From assembly GCF_000955805.1 (NCBI RefSeq), contig NZ_JYOA01000008.1:193372-257371 (forward strand): a DNA stretch of 64,000 bases, given 5' to 3'. Shown piece after piece: positions 8,078-20,809 of this stretch (its first letter is position 1; the number at the start of each line of letters is the position of its first letter). The position numbers and the translations under genes were made by a program. This stretch comes from Pseudomonas sp. 21 (lineage in GTDB: Bacteria > Pseudomonadota > Gammaproteobacteria > Pseudomonadales > Pseudomonadaceae). The notes beneath the pieces were generated by a model. The model was not told the DNA's origin, did not search any database, and worked only from the letters and a program-made list of their open reading frames with translations.

Positions 8078-8869
8078 ATGAACCTGAGCCTTGCGGACAT
8101 GGCCTGGCACCGCGCGATAGGGCAGTTGATCGAGGAACTGGACGGCCCCGGTTTCTGGCGTTCGCTGGTACGCGTGCTGGGCGACTATGTGCCGGTGGAT
8201 TCCTGGGTGGCCGTGATGTTCAGCGATGGCCGGCCCTATCCGTTCGCCGAGAGCCCTTACGAGGGCGATTCGCCCGACCCGCTGTTCCACGACTACATCC
8301 AGGGCCTGTACCTGCTCGATCCGTTCTACATCGCCAACCGCGAGAAGCCGGTGGGCGGCCTGTTTCGTCTCGCCGAGGTGGCGCCCGAGCGCTTCACCCA
8401 GACGGAGTACTACCGCCTGTACTTCAACCAGAACGTGAAGGAGGACGAGGTGCACTACAACGTGCCGATCGACGAGACGCGCACCCTCTGCCTGTCACTC
8501 GGCAGCCCGAGCCGCTTCACCCCGGAGCACCTGGCGCTGCTGGAACTGGCCCGTCCCTGGGTGGCCGGCCTGATGCGCCAGCGGCTGTTCTTCGAGGCCG
8601 CGGTGAGCGAGGCGCCGACGCGTCAGCCGCAGCGCTGGCAGGGCGACCTGGAGCAGGCCATGGAACGCCTCGGCACGCCGCTGACCGCCCGCGAACTGGA
8701 TGTGATCCGCCTGATACTCAGCGGCTGCTCCAACAAGGAGGTGGCGAACAAGCTGGATATCTCGGCCGAGACGGTGAAAGTCCATCGCCGGCACATCTAC
8801 GCCAAGCTCAATATCAAGTCGCAGCCGGAGTTGTTCGCACTCTTCCTCAAGGCCCAGGCGCAGGCCTGA
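8078..8869 (+). CDS. LuxR-family (NarL-type HTH) transcriptional regulator
   Basis: 263 residues. The C-terminal ~65 form a LuxR/GerE helix-turn-helix: 'LTARELDVIRLILSGCSNKEVANKLDISAETVKVHRRHIYAKLNIKSQPEL'. The N-terminal ~190 residues have no phosphoacceptor receiver signature and look like a ligand-sensing domain, not recognised at family level. CAGGGGG lies ~8 nt before the ATG. Divergent from the amidase/polyamine-binding operon, so a role in its control is likely. Its stop is 1 bp from the convergent ampC stop. Confidence 0.85.
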   Translation: MNLSLADMAWHRAIGQLIEELDGPGFWRSLVRVLGDYVPVDSWVAVMFSDGRPYPFAESPYEGDSPDPLFHDYIQGLYLLDPFYIANREKPVGGLFRLAEVAPERFTQTEYYRLYFNQNVKEDEVHYNVPIDETRTLCLSLGSPSRFTPEHLALLELARPWVAGLMRQRLFFEAAVSEAPTRQPQRWQGDLEQAMERLGTPLTARELDVIRLILSGCSNKEVANKLDISAETVKVHRRHIYAKLNIKSQPELFALFLKAQAQA

Positions 8870-8870
8870 A

Positions 8871-10013
8871 TCAGTTCAGCCTGGAGAGAATGTCCCAGGC
8901 CAGCTTCACCCGCAATTCGTTGGGGTAGTTGCGGTTGGCGAGGATGACGATGCCGCGCTGCTTCGACGGGACGAAGGCGACGTAGGCACCAAAGCCGCCG
9001 GTGGCGCCGGTCTTGTTCACCCAGACGTCCTGCTGGGGCGGCAGGGGCTTGCGCAGCGCCTTCACCGGCTGGCTCTCCAGCACCATCGACGGACCGTTGT
9101 ATTGCTGCAGTTCGGCGAGCTTGGGCGGGTAGGCGTACTGCTCCCAGACCAGGTCCTGGGTCATCGGGCCGACCTGGTAGTAGCCGGTGCGCGTCGCATC
9201 CACCGCCGTCCGCAGCTTGTCGCCGAGCTTCACCTCGCCCAGTTGGATCTGCACGAAGCGCAGCAGGTCGCGGCTGCTGGACTTCACGCCGTAGGCCTCG
9301 TCGGCGATCTGGTCGGGGTTCACCCGCACGGGAGCGTTGTCCTTGTCGTAGCCCTGGGCATAGACACCCTGGCGGGTCACCGGCACATCGATGTGGGTAT
9401 TGCTCAGCCCCAGCGGGGCAAAGACATTGCGCTGCATCGCGGTCTTGAACGGCACGTCGAGGGCGCGCGCGGTGGCGATGCCGAGCAGGCCGATGCTGGG
9501 GTTGGCGTAGGTCCGCTGGGTGTTGGCGGGGTACTGCGGCTGCCAGGTCCTGTAGTAGTCGGTGAGCTGCTGGGGCGTCTTCACCTCATCGGGCAGTTGC
9601 AGCGGGAAACCGCCGGTGACGTGGGTGGCGAGCTGGAGCAGCGTCACCTGGTCCAGGGCGCTGCCGCGCAGCTCCTTCAGGTAGCGCGTCGGGCTGTCCT
9701 GCAGCTTGAGCTTGCCGGTGGCCTGGGCGAAGCCGGCGAGGGTGGCGGTGAAGGTCTTGCTCACCGAGCCGATCTCGAACAGCGTGTCGCTGCTCACCGG
9801 CTGCTTGCTCTCCATGGACGCCACGCCGAAGTTGTAGAAGCGCTGTTCGCCGCGGTCGGTCACGCCAATGGCGAGGCCGGCGATGTTCTGTTCGCGCATC
9901 ACCTGCTGGGCGAGCTTGTTCACCTTGGCGTCGAAATCCGGCGGGGCGGCCTGGGCGAGGCTGGTGAACAGAAGCGGGAGGATGGCGAGGGCGAGTGGGG
10001 CGTTCCGATGCAT
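8871..10013 (-). CDS. ampC: Class C beta-lactamase (AmpC, PDC-like)
   Basis: 380 residues with signal peptide MHRNAPLALAILPLLFTSLAQA. Class C motifs are complete: S83-V-S-K86 (catalytic Ser and Lys), Y169-A-N171 (Tyr general base) and K334-T-G336. The surrounding 'FEIGSVSKTFTATLAG' and 'GFGAYVAFVPSK...GIVILANRNYPNELRVK' match Pseudomonas PDC enzymes closely. It is a periplasmic serine hydrolase of cephalosporins. Start at 10013 has AGGAAG 5 nt upstream. No ampR neighbours it, unlike the usual divergent ampR-ampC arrangement. Motif variants are YAN and KTGATGG where PDC normally has YSN and KTGSTNG. Confidence 0.9.
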   Translation of the reverse strand: MHRNAPLALAILPLLFTSLAQAAPPDFDAKVNKLAQQVMREQNIAGLAIGVTDRGEQRFYNFGVASMESKQPVSSDTLFEIGSVSKTFTATLAGFAQATGKLKLQDSPTRYLKELRGSALDQVTLLQLATHVTGGFPLQLPDEVKTPQQLTDYYRTWQPQYPANTQRTYANPSIGLLGIATARALDVPFKTAMQRNVFAPLGLSNTHIDVPVTRQGVYAQGYDKDNAPVRVNPDQIADEAYGVKSSSRDLLRFVQIQLGEVKLGDKLRTAVDATRTGYYQVGPMTQDLVWEQYAYPPKLAELQQYNGPSMVLESQPVKALRKPLPPQQDVWVNKTGATGGFGAYVAFVPSKQRGIVILANRNYPNELRVKLAWDILSRLN

Positions 10014-10125
10014 GACGACTTCCTGGGCAGTGCAATGGGCTGACCCTAGCACTACTCCCCGCAGGTCTCCAGCCAGACCGGCAGCGCTACGCCGCCGCGC
10101 ACGGCAGTGGTAGGATTCGCGCCCC

Positions 10126-11166
10126 ATGCGAATCTCCGACCTCGACCAACGCCTTGCCGACCTTGGCGCGCTGCCCCTGCACCGCGCCCGGATGCTGCGC
10201 GCCTGGCTGCAGGGCAAGGCGCTGGATGCCGGCACCAAGCGCCAGGCGACCGAGGACTTCCTGCCGCTCAGCGTGCGCAACGGCGTGGCGCAGATCGCCG
10301 CCGAGCTGGATGCCCTGGCGACCGTTCATTCCCGTCATCCCGCTGGCGACAACTCCGAGCGCCTGCTGGTGCGCCTGGCCGACGGGCAGATGGTGGAAAG
10401 CGTGCTGCTGCCGCGCGGCGGCGTGTGCGTGTCCACCCAGGTCGGCTGTGCCGTGGGCTGCCGCTTCTGCATGACCGGCAAGAGCGGCCTGCTGCGCCAG
10501 CTATCCACCACCGAGATCGTCGCCCAGCTGGTGCTGGCGCGGCGCGTGCGGCCGGTGAAGAAGGTGGTGTTCATGGGCATGGGCGAGCCGGCGCACAACC
10601 TCGACAACGTGCTCGAAGCCATCGACCGCCTCGGCACCGACGGCGGCATCGGCCACAAGAACCTGGTGTTCTCCACCGTGGGCGACCCACGCGTCTTCGA
10701 GCGTCTCCCGCAGCAACGGATCAAGCCGGCCCTGGCGCTATCGCTGCACACCACTGATGCTGAGCTGCGCGAGCACCTGCTGCCGCGTGCACCGAAGCTC
10801 ACTCCCGAGGAACTGGTGGAGCAGGGCGAGGCCTATGCGCGTGCCACGGATTATCCGATCCAGTACCAGTGGACGCTGCTCAAGGGCATCAACGACAGCC
10901 AGGAAGAACTCGACGGCATCCTGCGGCTGCTCAAGGGCAAGTTCGGCGTGCTCAACCTGATCCCGTTCAACGCCCTGGAAGGCGACCAGTACCAGCGCCC
11001 GGACAGTGAACGCATCGTCGAGATGGTCCGCTACCTGCACAGCCGCGGCGTGCTGACCAAGGTGCGCAACAGCGCCGGGCAGGATGTCGACGGAGGCTGC
11101 GGCCAGCTGCGTGCGCGGGCGAGCGGGCTGATCGCCAGCACCGGGCGGCGCACTCGCCCCGCCTAG
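10126..11166 (+). CDS. RlmN/Cfr-family radical SAM RNA methyltransferase (paralogue)
   Basis: 346 residues. The radical-SAM cluster motif is C108-x3-C112-x2-C115 (CAVGCRFC). Cys101 (GVCVSTQVGC) and a C-terminal Cys in 'GQDVDGGCGQL' match the two methyl-transfer cysteines of E. coli RlmN (C118 and C355). 'FMGMGEPAHNLDNVLEA' is the SAM/GGEP motif. RlmN methylates C2 of A2503 in 23S rRNA and A37 in some tRNAs; Cfr methylates C8 of A2503. The first cysteine context differs from housekeeping RlmN, so this is probably a second family member with unknown target. Convergent with the MAPEG gene. Confidence 0.85.
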   Translation: MRISDLDQRLADLGALPLHRARMLRAWLQGKALDAGTKRQATEDFLPLSVRNGVAQIAAELDALATVHSRHPAGDNSERLLVRLADGQMVESVLLPRGGVCVSTQVGCAVGCRFCMTGKSGLLRQLSTTEIVAQLVLARRVRPVKKVVFMGMGEPAHNLDNVLEAIDRLGTDGGIGHKNLVFSTVGDPRVFERLPQQRIKPALALSLHTTDAELREHLLPRAPKLTPEELVEQGEAYARATDYPIQYQWTLLKGINDSQEELDGILRLLKGKFGVLNLIPFNALEGDQYQRPDSERIVEMVRYLHSRGVLTKVRNSAGQDVDGGCGQLRARASGLIASTGRRTRPA

Positions 11167-11173
11167 CGGCCCC

Positions 11174-11581
11174 TCAGGCGGCCCTGCCGGAAAGCGCCAG
11201 CACGACCAGTACCCACAGGCCGAGCGCGGCGAGGAAGTTGACCGTGAACACCAGGCCGCGCAGTCGCACGTTGCGGGTGAGAATCTGCACGCCGCTGTGG
11301 GCCACGCGGCCGGCGATGAACAGCCAGGCCAGCGCGGTAGCGGCGGCGAGGTTCACCTGGTTCTGGATCAGCAGCAGGCAGGCGACGTAGAAGAACAGCG
11401 GCCATTCGAACTGGTTGGACAGGTTGGCGCTGATGCGCGGCTCCACCTCGGCCCAGGGGTTGCTGCCGTCCGCTCGCTGGCCGATTCCCCAGACCTTCGG
11501 CGCACGGGCCACCGTCAGCAGCACATAGAGGAATGCGGCCCACGCCACCTGGGTGGCCATGGGCAGGATGAGCGGGTGCAT
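11174..11581 (-). CDS. MAPEG-family membrane protein
   Basis: 135 residues, almost wholly membrane-embedded (four helices), with the MAPEG signatures 'LLTVARAPKVWG', 'EPRISANLSNQFEWPLFFYVA' and 'AWLFIAGRVAHSGVQ'. The family contains membrane-associated glutathione transferases and eicosanoid/glutathione enzymes; bacterial members are mostly of unknown substrate. Located downstream of and convergent with the RlmN-like gene. Confidence 0.85.
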   Translation of the reverse strand: MHPLILPMATQVAWAAFLYVLLTVARAPKVWGIGQRADGSNPWAEVEPRISANLSNQFEWPLFFYVACLLLIQNQVNLAAATALAWLFIAGRVAHSGVQILTRNVRLRGLVFTVNFLAALGLWVLVVLALSGRAA

Positions 11582-11777
11582 GGCGGGTGATCCTTCACGG
11601 CGGCCGGATTGGCAGGCCGACTATAGGCGGATCGATGGGCGGCCGTCCAAGGCCGGAAGCGGCGCCCTGCGTGCCCGCTGAAACGCCCTGCAGGGCCGAT
11701 GGCTGCTGCCTTTGGCTTGCGCCGGCGGGGTTCGGGTTGGTAGCCTTCCCCATCTGAAAAAACCAGCAGGGCTGGGT

Positions 11778-12659
11778 ATGGCGATCCGGGTTGTCGAAGC
11801 ACAAGAAGTAGATCAGCAGCGCATAGCCATTCCTGGTTGGGAGCAGCAGTACACGCAGATGTCCGCCGGGCGCTTCGCCGGGCGCATCCTGCATGCCGAG
11901 GTCGAGGGGATCGAACTCTACGAGGAGCAGATGAACCTGCGCGTGGAGCAGGAATTCCACGCTCCGCCCGGTGCGCTGGTGTTCAGCTTCGACATGTCCG
12001 ACAACGCCCTCTACCTGCTCGACGGGGAAACCCGCAACGCCTGGGTCACGCCGGAGAACTACCGCGAGGTGGCAGTGGTGATCAAGGAATCGGCGAACTG
12101 GGGCCAGCCGGCCGACGCCTTCGCCGACCTGGTGCTGACGCCACTGCGCTCGGGCCACTGCCAGTCGGTGGCAACCTCGCTGAGCAACCTGCTCACCGGT
12201 GCCTCGGCCGGCAACGACCCGATGGATGCGCCGGGCGTGGCGCAGAGCATCGTCTCCCACTGTTTCTCGCTGCTCTGCGAAGCGCCCCTGGATGGCGAAC
12301 GCCGCGCGCGCTCCGTCGTCCAGGCCAAGCGCGTGGTGCAGCGGGTCAAGGAAGTGGTGAACGATTGCCCCGACGAGCAGTTCGGCATGGCCGATCTCGC
12401 CGCCAAGGTGGGCGTTTCGCCGCGCACGCTGCAGCAGTCGTTCCTGCATTACGCCGGCATCCCGCCCATCGTCTGGCTGCGCAATCGTCGCCTGAACGCG
12501 GCGCGGCGCGACCTGCTGGCCGCCGCCGAGTCCGGCATGACCGTGGCCGAGGTGGCGATGAAGTGGTCGTTCTGGCACCTGGGACGGTTTTCCCAGTCGT
12601 ATTTCGCGCTGTTCGGCGAGTATCCGAAGACCACCGCCAGGCAGGGCGGCCGGGCCTGA
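11778..12659 (+). CDS. AraC-family transcriptional regulator (EutR-like)
   Basis: 293 residues. N-terminal ~180 residues form a cupin-like sensing domain. The C-terminal AraC DNA-binding domain runs 'FGMADLAAKVGVSPRTLQQSFLHYAGIPPIVWLRNRRLNAARRDL' and then 'MKWSFWHLGRFSQSYFALFGEYPKTT', the latter typical of the EutR-like branch. Position near polyamine catabolic genes is suggestive only. The last ~57 bp of the gene are duplicated 304 bp downstream. Confidence 0.85.
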   Translation: MAIRVVEAQEVDQQRIAIPGWEQQYTQMSAGRFAGRILHAEVEGIELYEEQMNLRVEQEFHAPPGALVFSFDMSDNALYLLDGETRNAWVTPENYREVAVVIKESANWGQPADAFADLVLTPLRSGHCQSVATSLSNLLTGASAGNDPMDAPGVAQSIVSHCFSLLCEAPLDGERRARSVVQAKRVVQRVKEVVNDCPDEQFGMADLAAKVGVSPRTLQQSFLHYAGIPPIVWLRNRRLNAARRDLLAAAESGMTVAEVAMKWSFWHLGRFSQSYFALFGEYPKTTARQGGRA

Positions 12660-12905
12660 TATCGGCGCTCCATCCAAGGCGCGGACGTTGTCCGCGGATC
12701 GCAGGCATGGCCCGCTCCTACACCGGAGTTTGCCTGTAGGAGCTGGCCATGCCTGCGACAGCCTGCGCGCCGGAGCATCACGAACGGAGTCCGCTCCCAC
12801 GTAACCGTTGAGCGTGGGAGCGGACTTTGTCCGCGATCAGCAACCGGCGGCGCCGGGACTGGTTCGCGAGCAAGCTCGCTCCTACAACGTCAGCCAAGCA
12901 ACTCG
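12602..12905. repeat. 304-bp tandem unit 1 spanning two convergent gene ends and REPs
   Basis: Begins 58 bp before the AraC stop, runs through a CGGACGTTGTCCGCGGATCG element, a TGTAGGAGCTGGCCATGCC element, a GAGCGGACTTTGTCCGCGAT element and a TTCGCGAGCAAGCTCGCTCC element. It ends in CAGCCAAGCAACTCG, whose reverse complement still reads E-L-L-G-stop, the C-terminus of the convergent oxidase. The 534-bp gap 12660-13193 consists only of this material and holds no gene. Confidence 0.85.
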
Positions 12906-12963
12906 TTTCGCGCTGTTCGGCGAGTATCCGAAGACCACGGCCAAACTGGGTGGCCGGGCCTGA
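12906..12963 (+). pseudogene. Relic copy of the AraC-regulator 3' end
   Basis: A copy of the last ~18 codons and TGA of the gene ending at 12659, with no start codon or upstream coding region. Codon comparison shows ACC to ACG, AGG to AAA, CAG to CTG and GGC to GGT; the GRA-stop end is kept. Not expressed as a gene; it is a by-product of the tandem duplication. Confidence 0.8.
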
Positions 12964-13193
12964 TATCGGCGCTCCATCCAAGGCGCGGACGTTGTCCGCG
13001 GATCGCGGGCATGGCCCGCTCCTACACCGGAGTTTGCCTGTAGGAGCTGGCCATGCCTGCGACAGCCTGCGCGCCGGAGCATCACGAACGCAGTCCGCTC
13101 CCACGTAACCGTTGAGCGTAGGAGCGGACTTTGTCCGCGATCGGCAACCGGCGGCGCCGGGACGGGTTCGCGAGCAAGCTCGCTCCTACAACG

Positions 13194-13209
<16 letters not shown>
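12906..13209. repeat. 304-bp tandem unit 2
   Basis: Second copy at a constant 304-bp offset. Its right end is the real 3' end of the oxidase gene; its left end is a relic of the AraC 3' end. The two copies differ at scattered positions. Confidence 0.85.
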
Positions 13210-16991
<3,782 letters not shown>

Positions 16992-17033
16992 ACAAGCCTC
17001 GGTTTTTTTGGTTTTGTAGTGAATGCACACGCA

Positions 17034-17048
17034 GCAGGGGTGCTGCCA
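17034..17048 (-). promoter_or_regulatory. Candidate sigma-54 promoter for the glutamylpolyamine operon
   Basis: On the minus strand TGGCAGCACCCCTGCT gives GG and GC separated by exactly 10 nt, the -24/-12 spacing of RpoN promoters. It would start transcription about 32 nt before the ATG at 16991. The 441-bp gap 16992-17432 also has a 12-bp palindrome CTTTGCGCAAAG at 17091-17102 and the 17391 palindrome, and no gene. Confidence 0.4.
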
Positions 17049-17390
17049 GGCGAGGCTAGTGTCGGCGCGGGAGCGGCGGTGTTCTATCCACTTTGCGCAA
17101 AGCTGCGTTTGCCGTGCAAGAGAACACGCCAGCGAGGGGGCTTGCACAGGGGGCGAGTGGGCGACCGAGGTGATTGTCCGTTGCCGGGATGGCGGCAGCA
17201 CCTTGGCCGAGGCGATTGCCGTGCGCTTTGTCGGTCCTTCATCCCGCGTGGTTCTTTCAGGGAATCCAGTGTTCGTTTGTCGGACGGCACCCTTATGAAA
17301 GTCATCCTAAGAGTTTTCCCACTAGTGAGCAGGAAAATAACTACATGACGACCGATGACGGGTTACTAAAATCGCCGCGACATTTCGCTG

Positions 17391-17409
17391 GCATTCGCCA
17401 GGCGAATGC
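17391..17409. promoter_or_regulatory. 19-bp palindrome just upstream of the lipoprotein gene
   Basis: GCATTCGCC-A-GGCGAATGC, perfect 9-bp arms around one base, ending 23 bp before the ATG at 17433. With no loop it is more like an operator than a hairpin; the cognate regulator is not evident. Confidence 0.45.
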
Positions 17410-17432
17410 TGACAGAACTCCCAGGTGTAAAC

Positions 17433-18359
17433 ATGAAACTGAAGATATTTGCGCTGTCTGCCCTGGTGGCAGTGGCGGTGGTTGGCTGTGACCAGAATAT
17501 GCCTGCAGCCAAGAAACCCGATCAGACTCACTGGACCAAGACCCCAGCGCTACCCATCATTCAAGACGCAGTCAGTTCGCTAGTGCCCACCTTCAATGGC
17601 CAGCAGGCTCCGGTGCTGGTCAACCAGCTCTGTGCCATGGCCCAGGGCGCGATCACTCAAGCGCAGAACAACGCACAGCTGACGACGCTGGGGATCGACG
17701 CCACCAAGCTGACGCCCACCGCCAAGGATGCCGTTGCCTTGCTGGTCAACGGCGACAAGGCGGGCCAGGCCACGGCCTGCGCGGCCTATCAGGCGATGGT
17801 GGTGATGTCTCCGCTGAGCCCGGGCGACATCCTGCGTGAGGTCAAGGTACCCGTGGCGCAGGCGGCCAAGGTCGAGAAGGGCGACAAGACCGACAAGGGG
17901 CAGAAGAAAGAAACCGTTGCCACCGAGACTCGCCAGGTCATCGACCAGGAAGCCACCAACCGGCTCTTCCGGCTGCGCATCGCCCAGGTTCGTGCCAGCG
18001 CCGATACCTATGCCTACATCGCCGAACGCCTGGCGGAAACTCCCGGCCTGACGCTGGCGCAGTATCAGGAAAAGGCCCGCACCCTGTTCAGCTCCATGGC
18101 TCCGTCCTATCTGCAACTGGTTCAGCGTTACCTGCCTCCGGCCGCGACCCAGTATCGCCTGGAACAACTCGATGAGCTGGGGACCGCTTTCAGCAGTGAT
18201 GCAGGCATGCGTTACAAGGTCTCGCGCAGCGACGGTCTGATCTTCACGCAGAACGGCCAGATCTGGCTCGGCGCGGGCTACATCATGGGTAATGACTACC
18301 GCGTACAGGCCACCTACTTCGTGCCGGCAGCGCAGAAGAATGCCAGCACCCAGAAATAA
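17433..18359 (+). CDS. Lipoprotein of unknown function upstream of the trimeric autotransporter
   Basis: 308 residues. MKLKIFALSALVAVAVVGC ends in a lipobox with the acylated Cys at residue 19; +2 is Asp, which in enterobacteria favours inner-membrane retention. The rest is mostly helical and rich in Ala, Gln and Lys, with a charged stretch (EKGDKTDKGQKKE) near residue 155. I recognise no family. It is read in the same direction as the adhesin gene and ends 374 bp before it, with a terminator between. Some trimeric autotransporters have a dedicated helper lipoprotein (SadB for SadA); a similar role is conjecture. Confidence 0.7.
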   Translation: MKLKIFALSALVAVAVVGCDQNMPAAKKPDQTHWTKTPALPIIQDAVSSLVPTFNGQQAPVLVNQLCAMAQGAITQAQNNAQLTTLGIDATKLTPTAKDAVALLVNGDKAGQATACAAYQAMVVMSPLSPGDILREVKVPVAQAAKVEKGDKTDKGQKKETVATETRQVIDQEATNRLFRLRIAQVRASADTYAYIAERLAETPGLTLAQYQEKARTLFSSMAPSYLQLVQRYLPPAATQYRLEQLDELGTAFSSDAGMRYKVSRSDGLIFTQNGQIWLGAGYIMGNDYRVQATYFVPAAQKNASTQK

Positions 18360-18405
18360 TCATTGGCATCAGCGCGCCGACAACTAGTTGCCTTTCTTAC
18401 TGAAT

Positions 18406-18439
18406 CTGCCTGCAGACAAAGTCTGTCAGGCAGGTTTTT
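18406..18439 (+). terminator. Rho-independent terminator after the lipoprotein gene
   Basis: Stem CTGCCTGCAGAC / GTCTGTCAGGCAG (one bulge) with an AAA loop, followed by TTTTT, 47 bp after the stop. Confidence 0.75.
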
Positions 18440-18733
18440 CGTTGTTCCTTCCTGGAATAACCAGGGCATTCCGTGACATGCCGCGCCGGTTATCCGCTGC
18501 AATCGCTGTTCCCAAGTAATTGTTCTAGCTAGGAATCTGCCCGAAGTTTCCCTTCTATATTGGGAATTATCTTAATTACCCTGGGGGTGATCTTGTTATT
18601 AGGGGATTTCCTACAGCCATCAGGGAATATCCTAGGTTCGTCGGATTCGGCCGCTCCTTAGCATCTGCGCATTCTTCCTACAGGCCCAAAAAGCACCAGG
18701 AAGAGTCCTCACGATTACTTTGGAGCTACAAGC
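18440..18733 (+). promoter_or_regulatory. AT-rich promoter/leader region of the trimeric autotransporter
   Basis: No gene seen. Base composition drops well below the surroundings around 18500-18630, with a TTCCC(N10)GGGAA dyad near 18547-18566 and GGGGATTTCC / GGGAATATCC words just after. TGGAG precedes the TTG start by ~9 nt. Low GC upstream of a surface adhesin fits silencing by an H-NS-like (MvaT) protein, but this is inference. Confidence 0.35.
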
Positions 18734-19434
18734 TTGAACATCATCTATCGCTGTGTCTGGTGCAGCAAAACCGGAACCTATGTGGCGGCGTCCGAATTCG
18801 CCAAAGGGCGCGTGAAGTCCGGTCGCTCGGGGATGGGGCGTCTCGCTGCGGCAATTGCTCTGGCAGCAGGGGGGATTGCCGCACCCGAGGCCTTCGCGGG
18901 CGCCATCGTCAACTGTAACCCCGCCAATGGCGCGGGCAGCTACTCCAGCGCCGATGGCGCCAGCGGTGGCACCTGGCAGAATGGCGGGGTCGATCTCACC
19001 GGTTGTACCGGCGCATCCGGCAGCGATGCCATCATCCTCAACGAAGCCTCGGCATCGGCCCCGCAGGCCGGCAAGGCCTGGATGGCCATCGGCAAGACCA
19101 GCACCACCGGTGTGGGCACCATCACCCTGACGGGCCCCAGCGGTATCACGCTCAATGGCGTGACCAGCCTGGCGAACAACAAGATCACCAACCTGGCCAA
19201 CGGCACCGCCGCCACCGATGCGGCCACCTATGGTCAGTTGCAGGCTGCCACGACCTATTTCCATACCAATTCCTCGCTGGGCGACTCCTCCGCCACCGGT
19301 ACGAACGCCACGGCGATCGGCCCGCTGGCCGTGGCGTCCAGCGCCTCCACGGTGGCCATTGGCAATGGTGCCACGGCGAACAGCGGACTCAGCATCACAA
19401 CGGCCTCCCTGGCCCTGGGATCGGGGGCTGTTGC

Positions 19435-19897
19435 AACCGTTACTTCAAGGCGGGTGGTGCGAATGACGGCACCGACGACGCGAGTGCCGTAGGTGGCGCC
19501 ACTGCGGCCGGTGCGAAAGCTACGGCCTCGGGGGGCGGTAGTACGGCTGTGGGTCAAAGCGCCACGTCTGCCGGCACTAATTCGGTCGCGCTGGGAAGTA
19601 GCTCCGCCGCCGCGGGTTTTACCGCGGTTGCGCTGGGCACCTCGTCTAATGCCGCCGGCTCAGGCTCGGTGGCGATCGGTCAAAACGCCTCGGCTGCCAA
19701 CACGGTCGATATTGCGATCGGCGCAAATGCAACCGTTGCGGCCAATGCCGCGAATGCACTGGCCATCGGTTCTGGTTCGCAGGCTGGCGGCCAGTCGACC
19801 TCGCTGGGCAATGGTGCCGATACCCACCTCACCACCTATTCCGTCGCCATTGGTCATGGCACCACTGTGACAGGCGCTACTGGTGTTGCACTGGGTG
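19435..19897 (+). repeat. Adhesin head module, copy 1 (direct repeat, 912-bp offset)
   Basis: Runs from NRYFKAGGANDGTDDASA to the end of HGTTVTGATGVALG. Copy 2 is at 20347-20809. The ~197 bp at the right end are nearly identical; the middle has diverged. Its left edge coincides with the first reading-frame change. Confidence 0.8.
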
Positions 19898-20346
19898 CGG
19901 GTGCTGTTACGTCGGCCGCCAACTCGGTGGCGTTGGGTACCAATTCCACCACCACGGCCAACCTGGCCGCCGCCGGCTACAACCCGGGTTCGGGCGCGCT
20001 GTCGGGCACGGCTTCGGCCGCCAATGGCGAGGTCTCGCTGGGTTCGTCGGGCAAGGAGCGTCGCGTGACCAACGTGGCGGCCGGCTCCAGCGCCACCGAC
20101 GCGGTCAACGTCAGCCAGCTGCAGTCCGAAGACGCCAAGGTCAATAACAACGGCACCAGCACGGCCTCGGCGCTGGGCGGTGGTGCTGCTTATAGCAGCA
20201 CCACCGGTTCGATTACCGCGCCCAGCTATGCGCTGGCCAATGCCAACAGCATCGGCGGCACCAGCGGCGCGGCCACCGACGTGGGCAGCGCGTTTGCCAA
20301 GGTCGATACCGCACTGGGCAAGGTCAATACCCAGGCCACCAACACC

Positions 20347-20809
20347 AACCGTTACTTCAAGGCGGTTGGCGCCAATGACGGCACCGATGATGCGTCTGCG
20401 GCCGGCGGTTCCGTTGCGAGCGGCATAAAAGCCAATGCCAGCGGATCCGGTAGCGTGGCGATGGGGCAGAGTGCTACCTCTTCCGGCAATTATTCGATTG
20501 CGGCGGGTATCAATTCCACGACTTCCGGCCTTAGTGCGGTTGCGCTGGGTAACGCGGCCAATGCTTCAGGCGCAAGCGCGCTGGCGCTTGGGCAGGGAGC
20601 TTCAGCTGGTGGCACGGTCGATATTGCGATCGGCGCAAATGCAACCATTGCGGCCACTGCCGCGAATGCACTGGCCATCGGTGCTGGTTCGCAGGCTGGC
20701 GGCCAGTCGACCTCGCTGGGTAATGGTGCCGATACGCACCTCACCACCTATTCCGTCGCCATCGGTCATGGCACCACTGTGACAGGCGCCAGCGGTGTTG
20801 CGCTGGGTG
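20347..20809 (+). repeat. Adhesin head module, copy 2
   Basis: Same module in the same frame as copy 1. Its right edge coincides with the second reading-frame change (GGTGGCCGAC where GGTGCCGAC would keep frame). Confidence 0.8.

Noticed and set aside
19435..20809. Programmed frameshifting to join the adhesin segments
   Set aside because: No slippery heptamer or downstream structure is evident at the joins. Three separate events plus a missing anchor are better explained by recombination or misassembly.
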